A stretch of DNA of 47,362 nucleotides from an uncultured Collinsella sp. (GCA_902496115.1 CABUZK010000010.1:1-47362); one strand, 5' to 3'; positions 33,062-42,677 are shown, counted from the first letter of the stretch. Notes: generated by a model from the letters alone, not told the origin. Numbers and translations: made by a program.

Positions 33062-33898
33062 GTGCCCGGACGTATCAAGCGAGCCGCCATCGTCTCGTTT
33101 GCGCTCATGCTCCTTGTTGCCGCCTGTGTGGCCGCCTTGACGTATACCGTTCGAAGCAGCTCTTTCTCCTCGAATGAAGCCGACAAAGATCTCCCGGTAC
33201 TCAAAATCGGCGTTACGGATAACGACCCCTATGTGTATGTCGATACCACGGGCGATTACGCCGGTGTCGATATCGACATCGCCCGCGAGGCGTGTGAGCG
33301 TGCGGGGCTCAAGCCACAGTTTGTCGATATTGACTGGAACGATCGCGACCGGCTGCTCGAAAACGGCGATATCGATTGCCTATGGTGTGATTATTCTCCC
33401 TGTTATCGCGAGGATAAGTATTACTGGACCGAGCCGTATCTAACCGTGACGGTCTCGGTTGCCGCCAAGAAAACGAGTGGCATCAAGTCCTTGGCGCATC
33501 TCGATGGAAGCAAGACCATCGCGGTAATTGCGGGCTCGGTGAGTGAACGCCGATTACTCGTAGGGGATCTGGAAATCTCGCCGAACGTGCAAATCAAATC
33601 GTATGGTTCTGCCGAACTCTGCAAAGCCGCCCTCGCCAAAGGGTATGTCGACTGTTGGATGGCGGACGTTCAGCCGCTTGACCGACTTGTCGCCCGGTAT
33701 CCCGGCCTTTACCGCGTGTTCGCTGACAACGTTATGACGGTTGATCTGGGCGTCGCGTTTGATGACAGCTATGAAGGACCGATCGTAAAGGATCTCAATA
33801 CCGCATTGTTTGCCATGGACCGAGATGGCACGATTGACCGTATTGTGGGCAATTACAAGACAGGAGCGACGACGGGCGGGCAAGGAGCAAATCCATGA
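33062..33898 (+). CDS. Solute-binding protein family 3-like lipoprotein
   Basis: The roughly 278-residue product has a basic start and hydrophobic signal (MPGRIKRAAIVSFALMLL) with a lipobox VAAC (C22). A periplasmic-type binding domain of the SBP_bac_3 class follows (LKIGVTDNDPYVYVD, GVDIDIAREACERAGL, IDCLWCDYSPC, AVIAGSVSERRLL). GTG 33062 is preceded by AAGGGAGG; earlier in-frame starts have no ribosome site. No ABC permease or ATPase gene follows. Instead the gene overlaps by 4 nt a membrane diguanylate cyclase, which suggests the binding protein is a ligand sensor for c-di-GMP signalling. The ligand is unknown. Confidence 0.85.
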   Translation: MPGRIKRAAIVSFALMLLVAACVAALTYTVRSSSFSSNEADKDLPVLKIGVTDNDPYVYVDTTGDYAGVDIDIAREACERAGLKPQFVDIDWNDRDRLLENGDIDCLWCDYSPCYREDKYYWTEPYLTVTVSVAAKKTSGIKSLAHLDGSKTIAVIAGSVSERRLLVGDLEISPNVQIKSYGSAELCKAALAKGYVDCWMADVQPLDRLVARYPGLYRVFADNVMTVDLGVAFDDSYEGPIVKDLNTALFAMDRDGTIDRIVGNYKTGATTGGQGANP

Positions 33899-35694
33899 CA
33901 AATGATGAGCACCGCTTGCGTCGAAAGACTCTGGCCGTCATAGCTGTCGGCGTTATTGTCAGCGCTGTCTTGTTAGGCCTGTTGTATACGGTTGGAACCC
34001 ATCGCTGCCTCGAAAAAACGCTTGGGTTTGGCCAAGAAACCATGGCGTTTTTGGAAAACGCTTGCGAAAAATATGACCGCTACGAACAGGGGAGAAAAAC
34101 CGAAGAGACGCACGATTTGCTCGCCGCGGTCGAATCGTTTGCGACGTTCCTGTCCTCTGATCGCGTTGAGGTTAACGACGATCTTATCGAGCAATTTGTC
34201 CATGCCGAGAACCTTTCGGGGCTGATGGTCATGGACTCCGATGGCCATATGGCTGCCCACTACGACATCGATGGTCGCGATCCGCTCATGTTGTGGCGAG
34301 AGGAGCTGGCCTGTGCGCCGGTCGCATCGATGTATCAAGGTTCCAAAGTGACCTACTCAACTGTCGTCGAGCGCCGTGGTGTCGTTTTTGCCGTCTGTGC
34401 TATCCCGTATGGCGACGGCGTCGCCTTGGCATACCGCTCATTTGTTTCCGATCCAGCGGACGACTATTCATATGCCATAGCCGACGTGCTTTCGAACAGC
34501 ACCTTCCACCAGGGCCCCACGGTGCTTGTTATGGAGGATGCGGAGATTGTCTCATCCAACAGCGCCGATGCTGACGTGTCGCTCGCCCGATTCCTCACCA
34601 GCGCAGGGGTTGAGTGGAAAGACGATGGCCTAACGCGCATCGAATATCGAGGAGACAAATGGTACGCGGTGCGTGCGGCATACAAGGACTACCGCCTGTT
34701 TGCGCTGTATCCCAAATCTGAGGTCATGTCTGGCAGGATCACATTTGTCGCTGCTGGCGTCTTGGTGTGCCTTGCGTTTTGGGTCGTGGTACTGTTGGCT
34801 CGAAATATCGTTGATCGCCGCAATTTGGTCGAAAAGGATAAACAGCTCGGCATTATCAATGCCATAAGCGCCATCTACGATTCGACCTTCCTTTTGCATC
34901 TCGACACCCTCGAGATCGAGGGAATCAATATGTCGCCGACGATAGCGAAGATATTTGCCGAGCACAGCGAGGCATATGACTTTATGGACACGGTCTGCCG
35001 GGATATCGTGAGCCCCGAAAGCCGCGAAGCGGTTGTGGGACTCGTAGATATAAGTACGCTTCGCGAACGTATGGAGGGCGTACCGTACTTGGCTGCCGAG
35101 GTGCGAGATTGTCGAGGCGCTTGGTACTCGCTACAGGTTGTCCCCCAGCATCGCGATGAGCAAGGCCGGCTGGAGTCGGTCGTCGTGGCGACGCACAACA
35201 TATCGATGGTCAAGCATGCCGAGGAGCTGACATACCAAGACAAACTGACGGGGCTTCGCAACCGCAACTACCTTGAATCGCGCGGAGATAGCCTGGTAAA
35301 CGAGGGCTTGCCCGTGAGCGTGATTATGTTGGACTGCAATTATCTCAAGCGGACCAACGATATCTACGGTCACGAGATGGGGGATGAACTGCTGCGACGG
35401 ACGGCGTTCGTGCTGCGGCGGGTGGCTGGTGCGGATTACCTGCCGATGCGCGTTGGCGGCGACGAGTTTTTGCTGGTTTGCCCCCATACTGACAACGAGT
35501 CTGCGCTCGGGCTGGAACAGGATCTTCGTCTCGGTCTTGCCGCGGTGAGCGATGAGGCACTGACGGTCAGCGCATCGATTGGCGTGGCGACCGTCGAGAC
35601 GGCTGGAAATACGCTGGCCGATGTATATCGTGTCGCCGACCACAATATGTATCGGGAGAAGCGCACAGTCCACGCACGGGGTACGGGCTGCTAA
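33895..35694 (+). CDS. Membrane-bound GGDEF diguanylate cyclase
   Basis: The 599-residue protein has a helix near residues 10-32 and a second near 280-305 that bracket an extracytoplasmic sensor domain of about 245 residues. A PAS-like cytoplasmic part follows (about 320-435), then a GGDEF domain. The active site RVGGDEF (521-525) is intact, so synthesis of c-di-GMP from two GTP is expected. The inhibitory RxxD site is not conserved before it. ATG 33895 overlaps the stop of the solute-binding protein gene (ATGA), so the two are translated together and may form one receptor. Confidence 0.9.
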   Translation: MTNDEHRLRRKTLAVIAVGVIVSAVLLGLLYTVGTHRCLEKTLGFGQETMAFLENACEKYDRYEQGRKTEETHDLLAAVESFATFLSSDRVEVNDDLIEQFVHAENLSGLMVMDSDGHMAAHYDIDGRDPLMLWREELACAPVASMYQGSKVTYSTVVERRGVVFAVCAIPYGDGVALAYRSFVSDPADDYSYAIADVLSNSTFHQGPTVLVMEDAEIVSSNSADADVSLARFLTSAGVEWKDDGLTRIEYRGDKWYAVRAAYKDYRLFALYPKSEVMSGRITFVAAGVLVCLAFWVVVLLARNIVDRRNLVEKDKQLGIINAISAIYDSTFLLHLDTLEIEGINMSPTIAKIFAEHSEAYDFMDTVCRDIVSPESREAVVGLVDISTLRERMEGVPYLAAEVRDCRGAWYSLQVVPQHRDEQGRLESVVVATHNISMVKHAEELTYQDKLTGLRNRNYLESRGDSLVNEGLPVSVIMLDCNYLKRTNDIYGHEMGDELLRRTAFVLRRVAGADYLPMRVGGDEFLLVCPHTDNESALGLEQDLRLGLAAVSDEALTVSASIGVATVETAGNTLADVYRVADHNMYREKRTVHARGTGC

Positions 35695-35807
35695 TCTTGC
35701 CCCCACTAATTTATGCATCGTAGGATGTTGAATCGGTGCTTACGATAATAAGTCGGCCCAGGCGGGGATAATAGACGTCTGAAATTTCTTTCTGAGAGGG
35801 GATCTCA

Positions 35808-36071
35808 ATGATTAGTTTTGACTACAAGCCTCAGGGTGTATGCTCTCGCAATATCCACCTCAATCTTTCCGATGACGGCAGCAAAGTGCTGGGCGTCGAG
35901 TTTACCGGCGGCTGCGACGGCAATCTCAAGGCTATCTCCAAGCTGGTCGAGGGTGCTCCTGCCGATCGCGTAATCGAGGTTCTCGCCGGTAATACCTGCG
36001 GTATGAAAAAGACCTCCTGCGCCGATCAGCTTACGCGCGCTATCGAGGCCGCTCGCGCCGAGATCGCCTAA
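35808..36071 (+). CDS. TSCPD-domain protein
   Basis: The 87-residue protein has the conserved pattern of small TSCPD proteins: GVCSRNIHL, GVEFTGGCDGNLKAI and GNTCGMKKTSCADQL. Its four cysteines could bind metal. Family function is unknown; a related domain is found at the end of class II ribonucleotide reductases. GAGAGGGG precedes ATG 35808. The stop overlaps the next start (TAATG). Confidence 0.85.
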   Translation: MISFDYKPQGVCSRNIHLNLSDDGSKVLGVEFTGGCDGNLKAISKLVEGAPADRVIEVLAGNTCGMKKTSCADQLTRAIEAARAEIA

Positions 36072-37282
36072 TGGGTATCGCCGACCGCTTTAAGAATGGA
36101 ATAACGCGTCGAGGTTTTGTGCTGGGTGGCGCCGCTACCGGTACTGCTGCCGTACTGGCCGGTTGCTCGAAAAAAACGGGCACGAGTGATGATGCCGCCG
36201 GCGAGCCGCAGGTTATCAAGGATGATTCAAAGATTGTCTCGATTACGGATGAGTACGAGGCTGTCGAAATCGACCTCGAGCCTGCAGCTTCATGGACATT
36301 GCCTCTGGGTACGCTGCTGTACTACTGCGACGGCGATTACGCCGCGGCGATGATGGCACCCGCATCGGCGCGGCATGCCAACACGCTCGGTGTGCTCAAC
36401 CTGGGCGACGGTTCGCTCACGACACTCATCGAGGACCCCGTCGAAGGTGCGGGGTATTCGTTTTACGATGTCCGCGCCGGCGATGGCGTATTTGCTTGGA
36501 TCGAGATGAACTTTGCGAACGCATCGTGGAAGCTCTATGCGCAAAATACGGCAGGCGCGTCGCTTGCCGGCGATGCGGTCGAGCTCGACCGAGGCGGCAA
36601 GGACTACGATCCGCCGCTGTTTACGGCGTTCGGATCGTCCGTCATTTGGTACAAGATGCCTGCTGCAGGCGGCAATAAGACGAGCCATGACTCGTATTGC
36701 TACCGCCGCTCGCTCGATGAGGCAAAGGCCGAGGCCATTTGGAAGTCAACGGGTCGCTTTGCATCCGCCCCGCGCGTGAGTGACGGCATCTTGACCATTT
36801 CCCCGCGTGTGCGCAACGACGAGGGCGTCTACTACGGCATGACGGCGATCGACCTGACGGACGGCAACAATACCAAGAGGGCTCAGCTGGTCCTTCCCTC
36901 ATCGGTGTCTCCCTTCGAGGCCGTATATATGGGTGACACGTTTGTGTTCTCCATCGAGGCCACCTATAACGGCGTGGGAAGTCTAGGCAACATGGGCACC
37001 TATATCGGTAACGAGAATGGGACGTTCCTATTCCTGTCGCGCGAGCCGCTTGCGTGTGCTGCCGGCAGAAAGGGCAAATATCTGGTTAAGGTTCAGGCCT
37101 CGCATTTTCTGATCGATACCTCCGCCAAAACCTATGGTTCGCTGCTGTCGCCCGACCGCGCTCTCGAATATGGCGATTATCCAGCTACGGCGGGTAAATC
37201 GAATACGTTTTTAACCTATGCCACGGTGCGTAATAGCCAAGGAATTCCCGAGACGGTCACTGCCCGCCTGTTCTCTCTTTAG
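36071..37282 (+). CDS. Tat-exported lipoprotein, beta-propeller-like
   Basis: The 403-residue product has a twin-arginine signal (NGITRRGFVLGGAATG) and a lipobox VLAGC (C32), so it should be folded before export and then lipid-anchored. The rest is rich in short beta-like stretches and repeating Gly/Asp turns (NLGDGSLTTLIEDP, YDVRAGDGVFAWIEM), which suggests a propeller, but I see no named family. It starts one base before the TSCPD stop ends, so the two genes are coupled. Confidence 0.75.
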   Translation: MGIADRFKNGITRRGFVLGGAATGTAAVLAGCSKKTGTSDDAAGEPQVIKDDSKIVSITDEYEAVEIDLEPAASWTLPLGTLLYYCDGDYAAAMMAPASARHANTLGVLNLGDGSLTTLIEDPVEGAGYSFYDVRAGDGVFAWIEMNFANASWKLYAQNTAGASLAGDAVELDRGGKDYDPPLFTAFGSSVIWYKMPAAGGNKTSHDSYCYRRSLDEAKAEAIWKSTGRFASAPRVSDGILTISPRVRNDEGVYYGMTAIDLTDGNNTKRAQLVLPSSVSPFEAVYMGDTFVFSIEATYNGVGSLGNMGTYIGNENGTFLFLSREPLACAAGRKGKYLVKVQASHFLIDTSAKTYGSLLSPDRALEYGDYPATAGKSNTFLTYATVRNSQGIPETVTARLFSL

Positions 37283-37340
37283 CGCCGAGGGGTTAAAAAG
37301 GCGCCAACGGGGGAATAAGCGCGTTGTAATTGTGAGTGCC

Positions 37341-37379
37341 GCCCGCCGAGCCGCCGCACTGTAGCGGTGCTCGGTGGGC
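37341..37379 (+). terminator. long hairpin after the Tat lipoprotein gene
   Basis: A 16-bp stem with one bulge (GCCCGCCGAGC and GCTCGGTGGGC at its base) lies between the lipoprotein gene and the response regulator. It lacks a T-run, so termination is uncertain. Confidence 0.45.
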
Positions 37380-37434
37380 ATAGGTGCGTTAAAATGGGCT
37401 TGTTCTTAGTTAATTGAGACAGGGGGGCCGTGTT

Positions 37435-38157
37435 ATGGCTTCAGATGCAAAAAAGATTCTGCTGGTCGAGGACGAGAAGGCAATCCGTGACGCTGTCGCT
37501 GCCTATCTCGAGCGCGAGGGCTACTGGGTTGTTGGCGTCGGCGACGGCCAGTCTGCGATCGAGGAGTTCGAGAAGCACCAGTTCGACCTGGTTGTACTCG
37601 ACCTTATGCTCCCCAAGATTCCCGGCGAGCGCGTTTGCCGCACTATCCGCGATACCTCGGATGTGCCCATTATCATGCTTACCGCCAAGGGCGAGATCGA
37701 GGATCGCATCATCGGCCTCGAGCTTGGTGCCGACGACTACCTGATCAAGCCGTTCTCGCCGCGCGAGCTCGTCGCCCGCGTCCGTGCCCTGTTCCGCCGT
37801 GCTCACCAGGCAGACGAGCCTGCCGTTGAGGTGCTCGACTTTGGCGATCTGGTCATCGATATCTCAGGACACAAGATTTTGGTCGAGGACAAGGAAGTAG
37901 ACCTGACTGCTTCCGAGTTTAAGTTGCTCACCACGCTTGCTCGTCATCCCGGTCGTGTCTATAACCGTATGGAGCTGGTCGAGAAGGTGCTCGGCTACGA
38001 CTTTGAGGGTTACGAGCGCACCATCGACAGCCACGTGAAGAACCTTCGCGCCAAGCTGGGCGACGACCCCAAGAAGCCTAAGTGGCTCTACACCGTTCAC
38101 GGTGTCGGCTATCGCTTCGAGGCTCCGGCCAAGACCGATAAGTCGGACGAGAAATAG
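37435..38157 (+). CDS. OmpR-family response regulator
   Basis: The 240-residue regulator has a receiver domain (LLVEDEKAIRDAV; phospho-acceptor D56 in VVLDLMLPK; Lys in DYLIKPFSPREL) and a C-terminal winged helix (TASEFKLLTTLARHPGRVY, RTIDSHVKNLRAKLG, LYTVHGVGYRFEA). ATG 37435 follows AGGGGGG. The sensor kinase gene starts 11 bp downstream, so they form a two-component system. The stimulus is not evident; paralogues such as MtrA or RegX are similar in layout. Confidence 0.93.
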   Translation: MASDAKKILLVEDEKAIRDAVAAYLEREGYWVVGVGDGQSAIEEFEKHQFDLVVLDLMLPKIPGERVCRTIRDTSDVPIIMLTAKGEIEDRIIGLELGADDYLIKPFSPRELVARVRALFRRAHQADEPAVEVLDFGDLVIDISGHKILVEDKEVDLTASEFKLLTTLARHPGRVYNRMELVEKVLGYDFEGYERTIDSHVKNLRAKLGDDPKKPKWLYTVHGVGYRFEAPAKTDKSDEK

Positions 38158-38168
38158 GGAAATCACAT

Positions 38169-39734
38169 ATGACACCTGCGCGCTTTGAAATCGGACAAAA
38201 GCACAAGCAGGAGAACGAGGCGGGTTCCAAGGCAAGTTGGAACACGCCTCGTTCCGATTCACGGCCAGCGATGAGCTATCCCTCGCGCATGGCATTGGCT
38301 TTTGCCCTGACGTCGCTCATGACGGTATTGGTGCTGGTGGGCGTTGTCTCCGTTGTGTGGGGCACCGTCTTTTCGGATTACACGCGCTCCAATATCGTCG
38401 AGATCGCCAATTCTGCTGCCGAAAAGCTTGCGACGTCGTATGAGGAAAACGGCAGCTGGACTGCGGGCGAGCTGCGCACGGTCGCGACATCGAGTTTGGT
38501 GTCCGACGACCTGAGTATGCAGGTCGTCAACAAGAAAGGCGTTGTCGTCTATGACGACTCATGGCCTTCGGCAAGTGCGACCGCCGATGTGCGCGAGAGC
38601 GAATCACCGTCGAGCAGCTCGAGCGGTAAAAAGGCCTCGCATAGCCCGGTCTCGTCGGCGCCCACCGACTCCGATAGCGTCGCCAACGTCGAAATCATAA
38701 CGTCTTCCGGCGAGCATGTCGGACAGGTAAAGCTGTGGGCCATCGGCTCCGACGCTCTGCTCACCAAGGCGGACTCTGCGTTTAGGGAGAAGACCTTTAA
38801 CGCCATGGCCCTCGCCGCGGTTGTTGCAATCTGCATTTCGGTCGTTATCGGATCGCTCGTGTCGCGCATGCTCACCAAGCCGATTCATCGCATCACCAGT
38901 ACCGCAAAGCAAATCCGTGACGGCGACCTGTCGGCTCGTACGGGCTTGCGCGGCGATGACGAAATCGATCAGCTGGGAGAGACCTTCGACGAGATGGCCA
39001 CCTCGCTGGAGAAGGATATGAAACACGAGAAGCGCCTGACCTCAGACGTTGCACACGAGCTTCGCACGCCGCTTATGGCCATGCTCGCAACGGTCGAGGC
39101 CATGCAGGATGGCGTGTATCCCACCGACGATGAGCATTTGGAGACCGTTGCTTCCGAGACGCGTCGCCTGGCTCGTCTGGTGCAGCAGATGCTCGACCTG
39201 TCGCGCATGGAAAACAGCACGGCCCCGCTCAACCTTGAGCCGGTGGACATGGTTCCTTTCGTGCGTTCCATCGTCAATGCCCAGGAGCGCCTGTTTGTCG
39301 ACCGCGATCTGCGCTTGCGCTTTGCTGACGAGACCCAAGGTCACGACGATGTCGTCGAGGCCGATCCCGACATGATCACGCAGTGCGTCATCAACCTCAT
39401 GAGCAACGCCATGCGCTACACCCCCGAGGGCGGTTGGGTCGTGGTGTCGGTGCTCAGTGACCGCAAGCATGTCAGTATTGCCGTTTCGGATACCGGTATC
39501 GGTATTGCCAAGGACGACCTGTCGCGCATCTTCGGGCGATTTTGGCGCGCAGATGCCAGCCGCGCCCGCGAAGCCGGCGGCCTGGGCGTTGGCCTCGCCG
39601 TGACCAAGCAAATCGTCGAGCGTCACCATGGCTACATATCCGTGGAGTCGGAGCTTGGAAAGGGTACGACTTTTACGATTCATCTGCCTCGCGAGCACAC
39701 GGCGGACGCGGCATCTACTACAATGGAGCACTAG
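38169..39734 (+). CDS. Sensor histidine kinase
   Basis: The 521-residue kinase has a transmembrane helix near residues 40-65 and an extracytoplasmic sensor of about 150 residues containing a Ser-rich stretch. A second helix lies near 215-238, followed by a HAMP domain and a HisKA domain with H296 (DVAHELRTPL). The ATPase domain carries N-box CVINLMSNAMRYT, G1 VSDTGIGIAKD, F box IFGRFWRAD and G2 GGLGVGLAV. It pairs with the OmpR-type regulator upstream. Confidence 0.93.
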   Translation: MTPARFEIGQKHKQENEAGSKASWNTPRSDSRPAMSYPSRMALAFALTSLMTVLVLVGVVSVVWGTVFSDYTRSNIVEIANSAAEKLATSYEENGSWTAGELRTVATSSLVSDDLSMQVVNKKGVVVYDDSWPSASATADVRESESPSSSSSGKKASHSPVSSAPTDSDSVANVEIITSSGEHVGQVKLWAIGSDALLTKADSAFREKTFNAMALAAVVAICISVVIGSLVSRMLTKPIHRITSTAKQIRDGDLSARTGLRGDDEIDQLGETFDEMATSLEKDMKHEKRLTSDVAHELRTPLMAMLATVEAMQDGVYPTDDEHLETVASETRRLARLVQQMLDLSRMENSTAPLNLEPVDMVPFVRSIVNAQERLFVDRDLRLRFADETQGHDDVVEADPDMITQCVINLMSNAMRYTPEGGWVVVSVLSDRKHVSIAVSDTGIGIAKDDLSRIFGRFWRADASRAREAGGLGVGLAVTKQIVERHHGYISVESELGKGTTFTIHLPREHTADAASTTMEH

Positions 39735-39792
39735 CTTTTCGCTATTCGGTGAAGGAGGGGCCGCGTTCCTGCCGCTCCGAGTTTGCGAAAAC

Positions 39793-39814
39793 ATGCGGGA
39801 AAGAACCCGCATTT
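39793..39814 (+). terminator. weak hairpin between the kinase gene and purC
   Basis: ATGCGGG-AAAGAA-CCCGCAT followed by TTC. It may attenuate or partly end transcripts running into purC; the T-run is too short for a confident call. Confidence 0.4.
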
Positions 39815-39843
39815 CTGTCGTATTTAGGTAAGGAGTGACTCAC

Positions 39844-40731
39844 GTGACAACGATGGAGCGTCGTCCGGATTCCCGTGGCAAGGTTCGTGATATCTACGAT
39901 GCCGGCGAAAACCTTTTGATGGTCGCCACCGATCGCATTTCTGCGTTCGACTTTATTCTCCCCGACGAGATTCCGTTTAAGGGAGAGGTGCTCAACCGCA
40001 TCTCGGCATTCTGGTTCGACAAGTTTGCCGATATCGTCCCCAACCACCTCGTCTCCATCGATCCGGCGGATTTTCCCGAGGAGTTTGCCGAGTATCGTGA
40101 CTATCTCGCAGGCCGCGCCATGCTGGTTAAGAAGGCCCAGACGATTCCCATCGAGTGCATCGTCCGCGGCTATCTGACCGGTTCGGGTAAGAAGACCTAC
40201 GACGAGAACGGCACCGTCTGCGGCATCCAGCTGCCCGAGGGTCTGACCGAGGCCTCCAAGCTTCCCGAGCCGCTGTTCACGCCGTCCACGAAGGCCGAGA
40301 TCGGTGATCACGACGAGAATATCTCGTTTGAGCGTTGCTGCGAGATCGTTGGCGAGGACATCGCCAGGCAGATTCGCGATCTGTCTCTCAAGATCTACAA
40401 GGCTGCTGCCGAGTATGCAGCGACCCGTGGCATCATCATTGCCGACACCAAGTTTGAGTTTGGTGTTATCGATGGCAAGGTCACGCTGATCGACGAGTGC
40501 CTCACGCCCGACTCCAGCCGTTTCTGGCCCGCCGCCAGCTACGAGGAGGGCAAGATCCAGCCTAGCTACGACAAGCAATTCGTCCGCAATTGGCTCAAGG
40601 CCAACTGGGATATGACGGGGGAGACCCCGCACCTGCCCGCCGAGGTCATCGATGGCACGTCCGAGCGCTATCGCGAGGCCTTCCAGATCATCACGGGCTC
40701 CCAGTTCACAAGCATGAAGGAGAACGCATAA
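39844..40731 (+). CDS. purC: Phosphoribosylaminoimidazole-succinocarboxamide synthase
   Basis: SAICAR synthase joins aspartate to CAIR in purine synthesis, one step before the PurB lyase that is also in this window. The 295-residue product shows GKVRDIYDAG, the signature IECIVRGYLTGSGKK, and the phosphate-binding LIDECLTPDSSRFWP. GTG 39844 is nine bases after AAGGAG; the GTG at 39835 would touch the ribosome site. It is followed directly by a membrane-protein gene. Confidence 0.97.
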   Translation: MTTMERRPDSRGKVRDIYDAGENLLMVATDRISAFDFILPDEIPFKGEVLNRISAFWFDKFADIVPNHLVSIDPADFPEEFAEYRDYLAGRAMLVKKAQTIPIECIVRGYLTGSGKKTYDENGTVCGIQLPEGLTEASKLPEPLFTPSTKAEIGDHDENISFERCCEIVGEDIARQIRDLSLKIYKAAAEYAATRGIIIADTKFEFGVIDGKVTLIDECLTPDSSRFWPAASYEEGKIQPSYDKQFVRNWLKANWDMTGETPHLPAEVIDGTSERYREAFQIITGSQFTSMKENA

Positions 40732-41307
40732 GTGAGTACCCGTAGCGCCACGAACAAGCGCACGCAATCCCACGAAGTTACCGGGGTTGCGCGCAAGTCC
40801 GCCGCATCTGCTAAACCCGCCCGCCAAGCAGCGAGCTCCGTTCGCGTCGTGCCGGCTTCGTCTAAAGCTCGCCGCAAAGAGCTCGAGAAGGGTGAAAACC
40901 TGGAAGGCCTTTCCAAGGAGGAGAAGCGCGCCCGCAAGGCCAAGCAGCGTGCTCGCGAGGATCGTATCTATACGGTGTCGAATATTCTTCTCAAGCAGGA
41001 TGAGGACTACACCAAGCGCCGTCGTATCTGGTGGGCCGTGCTCGCCATCGGCATGGTACTCGTCGTGGCAATTTGGGCTTCGCTCTACTTCGCTCCCGGC
41101 GGCACGGTGTCCAGTCCTGTTCAGATGGTCGGCATCGTTTTGTCCTATGTCATCATCCTGGGTGACTTTATCTACGACTTCGTTCGTATTCGTCCCTTGC
41201 GCAACATGTACCGCGCGCAGGCCGAGGGCATGTCCGAGAACAAGCTCAACGCTCTTATCGAGCGCTCGGCTGCCGAGGAGGACAAGAAGGACTCCAAGAA
41301 GAAGTAG
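40732..41307 (+). CDS. Lys/Arg-rich two-helix membrane protein
   Basis: The 191-residue protein has a basic, probably disordered N-terminal half (about 95 residues, KARRKELEKGEN, EEKRARKAKQRARED). Two transmembrane helices follow (about 103-123 and 135-155), then a charged C-terminal tail ending in KKDSKKK. Its GTG start follows the purC stop with no gap, and AAGGAG lies within the last purC codons, so translation is coupled. No family recognised. Confidence 0.8.
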   Translation: MSTRSATNKRTQSHEVTGVARKSAASAKPARQAASSVRVVPASSKARRKELEKGENLEGLSKEEKRARKAKQRAREDRIYTVSNILLKQDEDYTKRRRIWWAVLAIGMVLVVAIWASLYFAPGGTVSSPVQMVGIVLSYVIILGDFIYDFVRIRPLRNMYRAQAEGMSENKLNALIERSAAEEDKKDSKKK

Positions 41308-41337
41308 CGTTTGTATCCATACATATCGCTAAGATAT

Positions 41338-41367
41338 AAGGCGCGTCGTTTTTGCGGCGCGCCTTTT
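41338..41367 (+). terminator. terminator of the purC transcript
   Basis: AAGGCGCGTCG-TTTTTG-CGGCGCGCCTT (one mismatch) is followed by TTT. Confidence 0.85.
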
Positions 41368-41396
41368 TACTGTTCTATAGATAGATGGAGTGGCAC

Positions 41397-42677
41397 ATGA
41401 TTCGAGCTGCCCTGACGGTCGAAGAGGCTTTGGAGGGCATGAAGGCCCTGGAGCCCAAGATTAAAAACTACGCGCGCCTGGTCGTCCGCAAGGGCGTAAA
41501 CGTCAAGCCCGGCCAGGAGGTCGTCGTTCAGTCTCCGGTCGAGTGCGCGCCTTTTGCCCGCGTGGTGGTCGCGGAGGCTTATGCCGCCGGCGCTGGTCAC
41601 GTGACGGTCATTTGGGCCGATGACGCCGTGACGAGGTTCACGTACGAGCATGTCGATAAAAGCTATTTTGAGCAGACGCCCGAGTGGAAGCGCCTGCAGC
41701 TGGATTCCCTGGCCCAGGACGGTGCCTGCTTTATCTTTATTGAGGGTGCGGATCCTGCAGCCCTCAAGGGCATCGATCCGGCCAAGCCGGCCGCGGCATC
41801 CAAGGCGAGGAATACGCAGTGCAAAGTTTTCCGCCGTGGACTGGATTACAACATCAATCCGTGGTGCATCGCCGGCGCTCCGGTCGTGGCTTGGGCGCGC
41901 GAGGTGTTCCCGGGAGACGCCGATGAGGTTGCAATCTATAAACTATGGAATGCGATTCTGCACACCGCTCGCGCCGATGGCCAGGACCCGGAGAGCGACT
42001 GGGAGCTTCATGACGCGGCGTTCGAAAAGAACTTGCGCTTCCTAAACGACAATCGTTTTGACTGTCTGCGCTATACCGCTTCGAATGGAACCGACCTGGT
42101 AATTGGTATGACGAAGGGGCATGAGTGGGCCGGTGGTAAGGGTGAGACCCCCGATGGTCATCCCTTCTTCCCTAACATCCCCACCGAGGAGGTCTTTACC
42201 TCGCCCGATCGCCTGCGTGCTGACGGTATCGTGTACTCGGCCATGCCGCTCATCCACCACGGCAACAAGGTCGATGATTTTTGGATCAAGTTCGAGAACG
42301 GTCGCGTGGTGGATTACGACGCCCGCGTGGGCAAGGCGACGCTCGCAAGTATCATCGATACCGACGAGGGCGCTGCTCATCTGGGAGAAGTCGCGCTCAT
42401 TTCCAAGAACACGCCGATTCGCGAAAGCGGCATCCTGTTCTATGACACGCTCTATGACGAGAATGCCAGCTGCCATCTTGCGCTGGGAGTCGGCTTCCCC
42501 GAGTGCATCGAGGGTGGATATGATATGTCCAAAGAGGAGCTCCTGGAGCATGGTGTCAACGTTTCGAGCACGCACGTCGACTTTATGATTGGCACGGACG
42601 ACATCGATATTGCGGGCATTACGCCCGATGGACACGAAGTTGTGATTTTCCAGAACGGCCAATGGAGTTGGGAATAG
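41397..42677 (+). CDS. M29-family metalloaminopeptidase
   Basis: The 426-residue enzyme belongs to the AmpS/PepS (M29) family, which removes N-terminal residues from peptides in the cytoplasm. It has RLVVRKGVNVKPGQEVVVQSP at the N-terminus and the metal-ligand region with IPTEEVFTSPD, HLGEVALI, CHLALG and STHVDFMIGTDDIDI. I prefer ATG 41397, six bases after GGAG, to the ATG at 41385, which overlaps that ribosome site. It ends just before tRNA-Lys, whose -35 box overlaps its last codons. Confidence 0.92.
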   Translation: MIRAALTVEEALEGMKALEPKIKNYARLVVRKGVNVKPGQEVVVQSPVECAPFARVVVAEAYAAGAGHVTVIWADDAVTRFTYEHVDKSYFEQTPEWKRLQLDSLAQDGACFIFIEGADPAALKGIDPAKPAAASKARNTQCKVFRRGLDYNINPWCIAGAPVVAWAREVFPGDADEVAIYKLWNAILHTARADGQDPESDWELHDAAFEKNLRFLNDNRFDCLRYTASNGTDLVIGMTKGHEWAGGKGETPDGHPFFPNIPTEEVFTSPDRLRADGIVYSAMPLIHHGNKVDDFWIKFENGRVVDYDARVGKATLASIIDTDEGAAHLGEVALISKNTPIRESGILFYDTLYDENASCHLALGVGFPECIEGGYDMSKEELLEHGVNVSSTHVDFMIGTDDIDIAGITPDGHEVVIFQNGQWSWE

